The notes under the pieces are model-generated. The model had not been told where the DNA came from, searched no databases, and worked only from the letters and a program-made list of their open reading frames with translations. The position numbers were made by a program, and so were the translations under genes. DNA of 64,000 nt from Paenibacillus mendelii (GTDB taxonomy: Bacteria; Bacillota; Bacilli; Paenibacillales; Paenibacillaceae). The stretch covers positions 1,178,001 to 1,242,000 of the forward strand of contig NZ_JANHOF010000001.1 of the NCBI RefSeq assembly GCF_024498075.1. The letters run 5' to 3'. This document shows, piece after piece, positions 56,905 to 64,000 of the stretch; position 1 is the first letter of the stretch; the number at the start of each line of letters is the position of its first letter.

Positions 56905-58896
56905 TTAATATTTGAGCGGGGGCATCTTCTGGAATAGCATCGCAACCGGCAGATTGCTGCCCGATGCGGGCGTAAAGACCATCTCAATGGATTCCTCTGT
57001 GTCACCGGTCCGGTACAAAACGGCAGCCTCTGAGTTATCCTTCAGAATGCTGTCCTTCGTTACGGTGACCAGCTCACCATTAACAAGAAACGCTCCTGTA
57101 TAATGGCCGCCTCGCGCATTTAGAGTGATTACAGTATTCGGTGCAACGTGATTCAGCTGCATCCGGTAGACAACCCCGAAGTTGCCAACGTTGATTTCAT
57201 TCTGGCCGCTCGTGCCATCGTATCCAACGAGATAGGAATCCTGCTTCCAGTCGCCCAGCACGATACGCTTCTCATCGTAGCCGAGCGGTTCGTTAATTTC
57301 CATGGTACGGTTCGCACTGTTGAACGTGCCCCTTACGTGTTTGCCATCACGTTCCATAACGGAGAGTGACGACAGCTCCTTAATCGGATCTTTGCCTTGA
57401 GCTACAACCACAACTCTGAACTGCAGCTCCTGGTCCGCGAAGACGTCCCCGTACGCGGATAACACTTGATTCGGCTTGATCGGAGCCATGGACAGCTCAG
57501 GCATCAGATTGATCGACTGGCCAGGCTTGATCGCCGTCCACTTCGGCGTTGGATTCTCCGCCAATGACTTCAAATACCGGACGGTCGAGAGCTTGCCGGT
57601 ATTCTCCACATAAGGATCCGGACCGCCCATACCGAACGAGCTCGTATTGACGTTGGCAGTCGTTCTATTGTTATTCGTTGCAATCAGATACATCTTGACC
57701 GGATATCCGATCGAGTTAAAGTTATGGAACAGAAAGCGAATCGGTCCCGTCAACTGATCATCGTAGGCGATCCCTTCGTTGATGAAGACCTCCGGGCTGT
57801 TGCTCCGAATCATCTGTGCCATATCGGATTGAAGCGTATACTTGACTTCTGGAATATCCAGAACCGATGCTCCATTGATTGGAAACTTGTATCCGACCTC
57901 GGTAAACAACTTATTGTATTCGTCCCTCGTGTACAGGACTTCATCCGTGACGGTAACCGTCTTGGTCACCATGTGTGTCAACCCGTGGGCGTCCTCTACC
58001 TCGAGGGATATTTGATAGTCCCCTGCTTCAAAGAACGCCTTCTCTTGCTTCGTCCAGTTTTTGACCTCAACACCATTGATTGACCATGTCCTGCGTGCAA
58101 TAGCATTCTCATCGTCATAGCTCAGGTCCGTGTACAGGATTTGCTCGCCGATCCGGTACTTCTCCTTCTCGGTCTTAAAGTCCGCTATCGGCGGCATATT
58201 CGGTGCCAGTACTTGCACGGTTACCGAATACGGCTCGCTCCACGCTCCCGACGCATCCTGTACTTGTCTTGTGATCGTATAGGAGCCAGCTTCCGGGAAT
58301 ACATCCATCTTGCCGTCCCAACGCTCGTCAACGAATGGCTGTCCGGTCGGGCTTGTCGCACGATCGATATAGGTAACCATAGTTTCACCGGCATAAATTT
58401 TGTCTGGTGATACTGCGAAATTAGCTGTAGGCAATGTGCTCCAAGCTAACGTCATCGACTTTCCAGCCAGCGTCAGCTTGCTGTCCGTGGCGATCGACCA
58501 GGTGCGCAGTGGTACCATCAGCGAGCCGTTCATCGCGAATGGAGCTACCGGCGCTTTGAGCACCTCTTTCCCCCGCTTGATGATCAGGCTTCCCGCTTTC
58601 AAGCGAATCTCCTGCGTACTGTTCGTTGCAACGGATTCCTTCGTCTTCGCGTCGTACGTAATTTTATAACCGAAACGATCCGCAACGGATCGGAACGCGA
58701 TGAAAGCCGATCCATTCTTCAGCGTCAACGGCTGAACGGACAAATAAGAGGTCCCATTATGAATCATCGTCTTGCTGTCGAGCTGTACTGTCAGTTGATT
58801 GGAAGCTGCCCCTTCGGCGGATGCCGTCTCAGAGAGTGCGCCGCTCATCGGTACGAATAATAGCGATAACACGAGTAACCATTTCAGTGATTTCAT
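56905..58896 (-). CDS. Secreted stalk-domain and PKD-like protein of unknown function
   Basis: 663 residues. Signal peptide (LLVLSLLFVPMSGALS, cut near ASA). Residues about 35-160 resemble the copper amine oxidase N-terminal stalk domain common in Paenibacillus secreted proteins (AFIAFRSVADRFGYKITYD, GSLMVPLRTW). Residues 190-310 hold two Ig/PKD-like modules (FPEAGSYTITRQVQDASGAWS; FFEAGDYQISLEVEDAHG). The C-terminal half (about 320-660) has beta-rich sequence I do not recognise. AAAGGAG precedes the ATG. Probably cell-wall associated or exported. No neighbouring genes suggest a role. Confidence 0.75.
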   Translation of the reverse strand: MKSLKWLLVLSLLFVPMSGALSETASAEGAASNQLTVQLDSKTMIHNGTSYLSVQPLTLKNGSAFIAFRSVADRFGYKITYDAKTKESVATNSTQEIRLKAGSLIIKRGKEVLKAPVAPFAMNGSLMVPLRTWSIATDSKLTLAGKSMTLAWSTLPTANFAVSPDKIYAGETMVTYIDRATSPTGQPFVDERWDGKMDVFPEAGSYTITRQVQDASGAWSEPYSVTVQVLAPNMPPIADFKTEKEKYRIGEQILYTDLSYDDENAIARRTWSINGVEVKNWTKQEKAFFEAGDYQISLEVEDAHGLTHMVTKTVTVTDEVLYTRDEYNKLFTEVGYKFPINGASVLDIPEVKYTLQSDMAQMIRSNSPEVFINEGIAYDDQLTGPIRFLFHNFNSIGYPVKMYLIATNNNRTTANVNTSSFGMGGPDPYVENTGKLSTVRYLKSLAENPTPKWTAIKPGQSINLMPELSMAPIKPNQVLSAYGDVFADQELQFRVVVVAQGKDPIKELSSLSVMERDGKHVRGTFNSANRTMEINEPLGYDEKRIVLGDWKQDSYLVGYDGTSGQNEINVGNFGVVYRMQLNHVAPNTVITLNARGGHYTGAFLVNGELVTVTKDSILKDNSEAAVLYRTGDTEESIEMVFTPASGSNLPVAMLFQKMPPLKY

Positions 58897-59012
58897 GCTC
58901 CGTCTCCTTTTCTACATCTAAACAGCATCTCCTGGTGCTGTCTGTTGCTACCCTTCTTAAACGCTATGGTATCTTTAAAAGTTGCGGTGCTTCACCAAAG
59001 CGACAAGAAATA

Positions 59013-59048
59013 GACACAAAGCCTGCATTGTTATCTGCGGCTTGTGTC
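59013..59048 (-). terminator. Hairpin after the small membrane protein gene
   Basis: GACACAA-GCC and GGC-TTGTGTC arms with a 15-base loop. Exit side has only a short T-rich stretch, so termination is likely but not strong. Confidence 0.55.
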
Positions 59049-59110
59049 TACTTATTTCAGCGCCATCTATGTGAGCTCGTTTGCCCGGTGTCCGCCTCTC
59101 AGCCAGACTG

Positions 59111-59332
59111 CTAACCGTTGACGCGCATATTCATTAAGAAGCTGGCGATCATGGCAAGAAAAGCAATGATCGTGATAATGCCTATGGTATTCCGGACTCT
59201 TACCGCCGACTTCACCTTCTGCTCATTCTGCTCCAGGCGCGCCATGGAAACCGAGCGGTGGGTAAACATGAAAGTAATAAGAAGCGCCACGAAAACCATA
59301 TTAACTAAAAACCAAATTTGCTGCCAATACAT
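59111..59332 (-). CDS. Small two-helix membrane protein
   Basis: 73 residues, two hydrophobic helices (IWFLVNMVFVALLITFMF and TIGIITIIAFLAMIASFLM) joined by a charged loop (RLEQNEQKVKSAVRVRN). GGGAGG 9 bp before the ATG at 59332. I do not recognise a family. It diverges from the PCYCGC lipoprotein gene and may share its promoter region. Confidence 0.6.
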   Translation of the reverse strand: MYWQQIWFLVNMVFVALLITFMFTHRSVSMARLEQNEQKVKSAVRVRNTIGIITIIAFLAMIASFLMNMRVNG

Positions 59333-59417
59333 TGTCACAAACCTCCCAGAGACTTTTCCGTACGATAACAATGATCACGTATAGAGCGTACCCGCGCTCA
59401 CGCGCCTCGACAAACCT

Positions 59418-59451
59418 CTATCGTTCAACTAGACTAGACTGTAAACGATAG
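59418..59451. repeat. Inverted repeat in a divergent promoter region
   Basis: CTATCGTT and AACGATAG arms separated by 18 bp, between the divergent genes at 59332 and 59499. Arm spacing suits a dimeric operator or a weak stem; which regulator, if any, is unknown. Confidence 0.6.
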
Positions 59452-59498
59452 CGAAGCGGAATGCAACCGACATCTTTTTGAACGGAGGAGCACGTAAT

Positions 59499-60053
59499 AT
59501 GAACGCAAGCTTTACACCCCTGATGCGCAAGGGTCCCCTGCTCGCCGCATGCTCAGTTGCACTGGCTGCGGTGCTGAGCGGCTGCTCAGGCAATAGTGAG
59601 CCCTTGCCAGCGAAAGAAGCTCATGCGCAGCACCAATCATCCGATCGGATACCTGAGGACACCCACCTCCCGAACGGCGATTTACAGCAAACAACCAGCA
59701 GCGTAAATTCACTGCCGGCCTTTCTGGACGGGGCTGCCGAAATGATCATACTCTCGTACAAGACAGCTGCAGCTAACCAGGATTTACTGAAGAGTATTCC
59801 ATGCTACTGCGGCTGCGGGGAATCCGCCGGTCATCGCAGCAACCTGCAGTGCTTTATTAACGAAGCGGAGGAAGACGGCAGTATCGTATGGGATGATCAT
59901 GGCACACGATGCGGTGTGTGCATGGAGACAGCCGTTATTGCGGCAGCCATGCATGCCGAAGGCAAAAGCATCAAGGACATTCGCGATGCCATCCATACCC
60001 GCTATGATGGACGAGCAGGCACACCGACTGACACACCCATGCCGGAATCGTAA
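59499..60053 (+). CDS. PCYCGC-motif lipoprotein
   Basis: 184 residues. Signal peptide with lipobox LSGC, a disordered Gln/His/Ser-rich linker, then the PCYCGC domain: SIPCYCGCGESAGHRSNLQCFI followed by TRCGVCMETAVIAA, giving six cysteines in three pairs. The family is conserved in Bacillales; metal or redox binding is likely from the Cys/His pattern but no function is proven. GGAGGAG 8 bp before the ATG at 59499. Stop is 2 bp from the stop of the converging ABC permease gene. Confidence 0.85.
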   Translation: MNASFTPLMRKGPLLAACSVALAAVLSGCSGNSEPLPAKEAHAQHQSSDRIPEDTHLPNGDLQQTTSSVNSLPAFLDGAAEMIILSYKTAAANQDLLKSIPCYCGCGESAGHRSNLQCFINEAEEDGSIVWDDHGTRCGVCMETAVIAAAMHAEGKSIKDIRDAIHTRYDGRAGTPTDTPMPES

Positions 60054-60055
60054 TC

Positions 60056-61222
60056 TTAGGATGCCGATCGGTTTGGCTGCAGAATAAATACGCCGAAGGC
60101 AAGCAATACCGCGGCGAACAGCAGCAGAATTCCGATCGGCAGCATCACATCCTGCAATCCGCTCCCAAACGCCATCCGATCAATCGCCTCCATCGCCCAC
60201 CTCTGAGGCACAAAATTCGCCAGCTTCTGCATAAAATCCGGCATCATTCCGATCGGCCAGAAGCATCCTCCGAGCATACAGGTCGGTGTAACGACCAGCG
60301 TGCTAAGCTGGGGCAAGTGGTCTGTATTGCGTACCAGTCCTGCAATCGCTGTAGAGAGGCCGACCGCCGCAAGCAAGAAGCACTCTAGGACGAGAAAATG
60401 CGCGCCAAATTCGACACCGTAATCATAATGAAGCAAGCCGCGTGTGACGCCTAGAACAAGAAGAAGTTGAACCGTTCCGAGCACCATACTGCCTAGAAAG
60501 TTACCCAGTGCAATCTCGTATTTTCGTACCGGAGCCGTATACATACGGGCCATGGTCCGGTTCGTACGATCCTCCATTACAATTTGCACCGATTGATTGA
60601 TCGCAAGCATGATAAACAAGAGTATGACGCCTGTCACCAGTACATTGCTTGGCTTCGTCTTCTTTGATTCCAAACTTTGCAGCGGCTCCGTCAACGAAAT
60701 GCGGTGCTTCGCTTGTTCTTTCACGAGACGTTCCGCCTGCTGCAGCTGGTCTTCGACTGTTTTGCCTGATGCCGCCGCCATGGCCGCGAATGCAGATGAC
60801 TGCTCGGCCTCAACCGCCAGCCTCTGTTCGATCGCAGCATTCCACAGCGTCACGCTCTGACGATAGAGCTTGGGCTGTACCTGACTTCCCTTCAGAAGAG
60901 ATGCCGTGTAATTCTCCGGCACATAGAGAGCTGCATCAACCTGCCCTTCCACGACCGCTTTTCGGAGAGCTTCCTCACTCCTTTCCCCTTCACTGCTCAG
61001 TACAATCGATGGCTCGTTAGCGAGCTGCTCGATGAGCATTTGGCCAAAAGGCCCCTGATCTGCATTCCACACCGCGACGGTTTTCGGGGAATCCTGGGAC
61101 GATCCGAACAGAGTGATGATAATAGACAGAACGAGCGCAGGAAGCAGAACAAGCATAATAAACCCTTTGGGATGGCCGATCGTACGCCGAACAATTAATC
61201 CGGCTATTATAAGGCTAGGCAT
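60056..61222 (-). CDS. ABC-2 type permease, downstream copy
   Basis: 388 residues: one N-terminal helix (GFIMLVLLPALVLSIIITLFG), a large extracytoplasmic domain (about 40-190), then five C-terminal helices with the ABC-2 signature (NRTMARMYTAPVRKYEIALGNFLGSMVLGTVQLLL and LGGCFWPIGMMPDFMQKLANFVPQRW). Pairs with the neighbouring permease as an asymmetric exporter. Starts 8 bp inside the upstream permease. Probable export of a drug, peptide or lipid; unknown. Confidence 0.9.
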   Translation of the reverse strand: MPSLIIAGLIVRRTIGHPKGFIMLVLLPALVLSIIITLFGSSQDSPKTVAVWNADQGPFGQMLIEQLANEPSIVLSSEGERSEEALRKAVVEGQVDAALYVPENYTASLLKGSQVQPKLYRQSVTLWNAAIEQRLAVEAEQSSAFAAMAAASGKTVEDQLQQAERLVKEQAKHRISLTEPLQSLESKKTKPSNVLVTGVILLFIMLAINQSVQIVMEDRTNRTMARMYTAPVRKYEIALGNFLGSMVLGTVQLLLVLGVTRGLLHYDYGVEFGAHFLVLECFLLAAVGLSTAIAGLVRNTDHLPQLSTLVVTPTCMLGGCFWPIGMMPDFMQKLANFVPQRWAMEAIDRMAFGSGLQDVMLPIGILLLFAAVLLAFGVFILQPNRSAS

Positions 61223-62375
61223 GCAATCTCACCACTTTCTTCAGTCTCATCGCCCCGATGAACATGAGTACGGCAGCAATAGCCGCAAGTACTCCAATCC
61301 CCTGCCATATATGATCCATGTCCCCATTATCCATAATTCTGCGAATCGTGACGGTTGCCCAATGATTGATTGTGAAATCGCCTATACGGCGAATCGTTCC
61401 ACTCAAGTCGGCCACCATGCCCCCGCTTAGGAATGTCATGAAGATTGTAAGCACCGAGAACATGTTCAACGTTGCTTTGCTCGTTCGAACGAATGATGCG
61501 ATAATGGCGCTCAGCCCAACAGCCGAAGCCGAGGTCAGCAAGCATACGAGTATCATCAGGAAAGGGCTCCCACCCCACTGTACCCCATAAACGAGCCAAG
61601 AAAATCCGATAATGGCCATGGCTTGAAGGACCGCAAACAATCCGAAGCCTGTCAGTTTCCCTAGTACCAGCAGCCAGATGGGATGCGGTGTTCCGTAAAG
61701 ACGGCCGATCGTGCCTAGTTCTCTTTCGTTTATTAACGATAAGATCCCTGACATGCCTGAATAGAGTAAAAACATGATTAAGTAGGCCCCCGCGTAATAT
61801 TGGATGGCGGTCACCGATCCGAACGGATCCTTCCCGCCCCCGACATGCTCCGTCTTAATCCCAGGCAACGCTCTGGGCACGTCGTTCTCTTGCGGCAGGC
61901 CTGCGCTATTCGCACCTAGGACGGCGGCCGCTGTTTGACGGACTTCGATTTGGGTCAGGAGCCGCTGCAAGACCGACTCCGCCATAATATTGCGATTATC
62001 ATCCCTGCCCGGATAGACATTCCATGCTGCCTCATCACCGGCCATCACACGCGCCGAGAAACCCGTCGGAATCACTACCCCGAAATCCGCGGTGCCATTC
62101 CTGACCTGCTCCCTCGCTTCATCTTCGGTCGAAACTTCCGTAGCGACCATATAATCTGCCGTCTCCTTATCTTGCAGGTAGGAGCGGATCATAGTGCCCA
62201 GGGCGTCTTCATCAGCAAGATGGACGGCAACCTTAACCGGCTTCATCTCCTCCCGGAATGCATTGCCTAACAGAAAGATAAGGAGCAGCGGCAGAAGAAA
62301 CATAAGTGCAATCACCGATTTCATCCGAACGAAACGAATCAGTTCAAACCACGCCATTGTTAACCATGCGTACAT
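61215..62375 (-). CDS. ABC-2 type permease, upstream copy
   Basis: 386 residues with the same layout: N-terminal helix (VIALMFLLPLLLIFLLG), extracellular domain 40-200, and C-terminal helices with NERELGTIGRLYGTPHPIWLLVLGKLTGFGLFAVLQ and FLSGGMVADLSGTIRRIGDF. AGGAGGGGG 8 bp before the ATG, 15 bp after the ATPase stop. Part of the ATPase-permease-permease exporter. Confidence 0.92.
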   Translation of the reverse strand: MYAWLTMAWFELIRFVRMKSVIALMFLLPLLLIFLLGNAFREEMKPVKVAVHLADEDALGTMIRSYLQDKETADYMVATEVSTEDEAREQVRNGTADFGVVIPTGFSARVMAGDEAAWNVYPGRDDNRNIMAESVLQRLLTQIEVRQTAAAVLGANSAGLPQENDVPRALPGIKTEHVGGGKDPFGSVTAIQYYAGAYLIMFLLYSGMSGILSLINERELGTIGRLYGTPHPIWLLVLGKLTGFGLFAVLQAMAIIGFSWLVYGVQWGGSPFLMILVCLLTSASAVGLSAIIASFVRTSKATLNMFSVLTIFMTFLSGGMVADLSGTIRRIGDFTINHWATVTIRRIMDNGDMDHIWQGIGVLAAIAAVLMFIGAMRLKKVVRLHA

Positions 62376-62390
62376 TGCAGCTTCCCCCTC

Positions 62391-63338
62391 CTAAGAAGTA
62401 CGATCCCGAAGCGTTCGCCCCGTGAGCTGAAGAAATAGTGTCTCCAAGTCCTGTTCCACCCTTGTCAGCTTCCGAAGCCCCACTTGATGCTTCTGCAAAA
62501 TAAACAGTAAATCTTGCAGCGCCGTTGCCGATTCGTCTAATACAGCTTCAAAGGAGTTGGCTTCCAGCTCCGTGAATGATTTGATCCGTGGATGCTGCCG
62601 AATCTCGGCCGATGCAGCTGGATCCGTACGGTCAACCTCCAGAACCAGCTTCTCCTCACTGCCGATCTGCCGCCGTAATTCCTCTTTCGTCCCGGATACG
62701 ATCAGCTTCCCTCGATCCATGATGCCGACACGCGTACAGATCGCTTCGACCTCTTCCATGTAATGACTTGTATAGATGATTGTAGATCCCAGCTTGTTGA
62801 GCGTTCGTACCGATTCGAGAATGTGATTGCGGGATTGCGGGTCGATCCCGACTGTCGGCTCATCCATAATGATCAGCTTCGGCTGATGCATAATGGCGCA
62901 AGCTATATTCAATCGACGCTTCATGCCGCCTGAGAACGTGGAAGGCTTGCTTCCAGCCTTATCTTGAAGGCCGACAAACTCCAGTGCCTCACTTACCCGC
63001 TCTCGGAGCAGCCTCCCGCGCAAACCGTATAATCTTGCGAAGAACGTTACATTCTCCGCTGCTGATAAGGAGTCATAGATCGCCAGCTCTTGAGGAACGA
63101 GTCCGATTCTCTTCTTCACCTCAAGCGCATGGCTGCGAACAGAGTAGCCGTCTACCTTAATATCCCCGCCATCGATGTCAAGAAGACCAGCCAGCATATG
63201 AATGGATGTGCTCTTCCCCGCCCCGTTCGGACCCAACAGGCCGAATATTTCACCCGCTCCGATGGCCAGCGACAGATGATTGACCGACGGGACGGTATCG
63301 TATTTCTTGACAACTTCATGGAATGTAACAAGACTCAT
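62391..63338 (-). CDS. ABC exporter ATP-binding protein
   Basis: 315 residues. Walker A GPNGAGKST, Q-loop LVPQELAIY, signature TFSGGMKRR, Walker B LIIMDEPTVGIDP, H-loop YTSHYMEE, then a C-terminal regulatory domain of about 80 residues as in DrrA/CcmA-type exporters. ATG at 63338 (SD GGGGAG) preferred over the TTG at 63359. Divergent from the membrane gene at 63533. Confidence 0.93.
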   Translation of the reverse strand: MSLVTFHEVVKKYDTVPSVNHLSLAIGAGEIFGLLGPNGAGKSTSIHMLAGLLDIDGGDIKVDGYSVRSHALEVKKRIGLVPQELAIYDSLSAAENVTFFARLYGLRGRLLRERVSEALEFVGLQDKAGSKPSTFSGGMKRRLNIACAIMHQPKLIIMDEPTVGIDPQSRNHILESVRTLNKLGSTIIYTSHYMEEVEAICTRVGIMDRGKLIVSGTKEELRRQIGSEEKLVLEVDRTDPAASAEIRQHPRIKSFTELEANSFEAVLDESATALQDLLFILQKHQVGLRKLTRVEQDLETLFLQLTGRTLRDRTS

Positions 63339-63532
63339 GATTATATCTTCTCCCCTCAATACCTCATGTGCTTTATTGTACGTCTTTCATCGCTCCCATA
63401 CAGGTCCGTTAAGTCATGATCGCAGCATGACGAAAGTCATTATTATTGTATCCGGTCAAGATCACACGAAGCTCGGCTAACCCGTTTGTGATATAATGAG
63501 AGTCATTGATTTCCTGCTAAAGGAGCTTGCCC

Positions 63533-64000
63533 ATGTCTCTTCTGCTGATCTGGATCCGGCATCTGCTCTTAATCGTACCTGCTTTGGGTACACTATTGAC
63601 CGGTCACGTAGAGGCGCAGGGATGGTTTACGCTGCAGGTTCTGATCGGTCTGCTTCTAATAAGAATCAGCGAAATACATATTCCGGTTCGGCGATTTATC
63701 CTGCCGATCGAGCTTATTTGGTTGAGTTATCTGGCTTACACCGAAGAAGGACTCATGTTTCTAGCTCTCTATTCAAGCTTAATCGCCATATTCATATACT
63801 CGCGGAAGCGGCAGCTGCTAGTCATGTTCGTCCTTCTTGTGGGACTGGCGCAGAATACGGTAATTCTGCATCGTGATGCCGAGCTCATCTGGATGGCGAA
63901 CCTCATCTGGTTAACGATCTCTGCACTGCTGCTTGCTTATGAGCGTATTGCCGTCAAGCAGCACTATGCGGAATCGCTCTACGATGCCTTGGCCCGCAGT
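63533..64000 (+). CDS. Membrane protein N-terminus, partial (probable sensor histidine kinase)
   Basis: Open from ATG 63533 to the window edge, 156 codons seen. AAAGGAG 7-8 bp upstream and TATAAT at 63492-63497 support expression. The product starts MSLLLIWIRHLLLIVPALG and shows five or six hydrophobic helices, with an Arg/Lys-rich linker and then ERIAVKQHYAESLYDALA at the edge, a helix like those preceding DHp domains in LiaS/DesK-type kinases. Neighbouring ABC-2 exporters often pair with such kinases. No kinase motif is in view, so the call is inferred. Confidence 0.6.
   Translation, partial: MSLLLIWIRHLLLIVPALGTLLTGHVEAQGWFTLQVLIGLLLIRISEIHIPVRRFILPIELIWLSYLAYTEEGLMFLALYSSLIAIFIYSRKRQLLVMFVLLVGLAQNTVILHRDAELIWMANLIWLTISALLLAYERIAVKQHYAESLYDALARS

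Noticed and set aside
63496-63876. 126-codon plus-strand frame at the right edge
   Set aside because: The correct frame starts at 63533 with a good SD and encodes membrane helices; this one is its shadow.

Overview
The window looks like chromosomal DNA of an endospore-forming member of the Bacillales, most likely Paenibacillus or a close relative. It carries spo0A, spoIVB, the complete eight-gene spoIIIA operon, a spore photoproduct lyase, near-consensus Shine-Dalgarno sites, many TTG and GTG starts, a LexA-type SOS box of the Bacillus kind and a T-box leader. The species is an inference. I see no rRNA, tRNA, prophage, transposase or CRISPR array.

Layout. 1-7.9 kb: a leftward FCD-GntR-regulated sugar ABC operon (ATPase, permease, lipoprotein) ending in an unassigned glycoside hydrolase and an M20 deacylase. 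8.1-13.1 kb: a ClpP, an ECF sigma factor, an SOS-controlled translesion polymerase operon (small WYL-like protein, UvrX-type polymerase, unusual YolD fusion) and a secreted beta-propeller protein. 13.4-45.3 kb: a long housekeeping and sporulation block that follows the B. subtilis order spo0A-spoIVB-recN-argR-tlyA-dxs-ispA-xseB-xseA-folD-nusB, then an Asp23/AmaP/DUF2273 cell-envelope stress module, accCB, spoIIIAH-AA, yqhV, a sulfolactate/lysC insertion (comA, comB, DUF441, lysC), efp, pepP, aroQ, yqhR, yqhQ, yqhP, yqhO and mntR.

45.4-53.5 kb: splB, ccdA, a 68-bp tandem repeat array, the znuB-znuC-znuA zinc importer with a consensus promoter and Zur box, metG behind a methionine T-box, yidD, and a Fur-family gene that is probably zur. 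53.7-56.8 kb: two Gfo/Idh/MocA dehydrogenases flanking an AraC regulator. 56.9-64 kb: a large secreted stalk-domain protein, a small membrane protein, a PCYCGC lipoprotein, an ABC-2 exporter (ATPase and two permeases), and the start of a membrane gene that runs off the window.

Functionally the window links isoprenoid supply (dxs, ispA), fatty-acid initiation (accBC), DNA repair (recN, xseAB, uvrX, splB), sporulation control (spo0A, spoIVB, spoIIIA) and metal homeostasis (mntR, znuABC, zur). Several control elements are readable directly: three 0A boxes ahead of spo0A, a sigma-E promoter ahead of spoIIIA, an SOS promoter, a Zur-controlled promoter and a T-box. The least explained parts are the GH/M20 operon, the YolD fusion, a membrane-anchored protein between argR and tlyA, and the 68-bp repeats.
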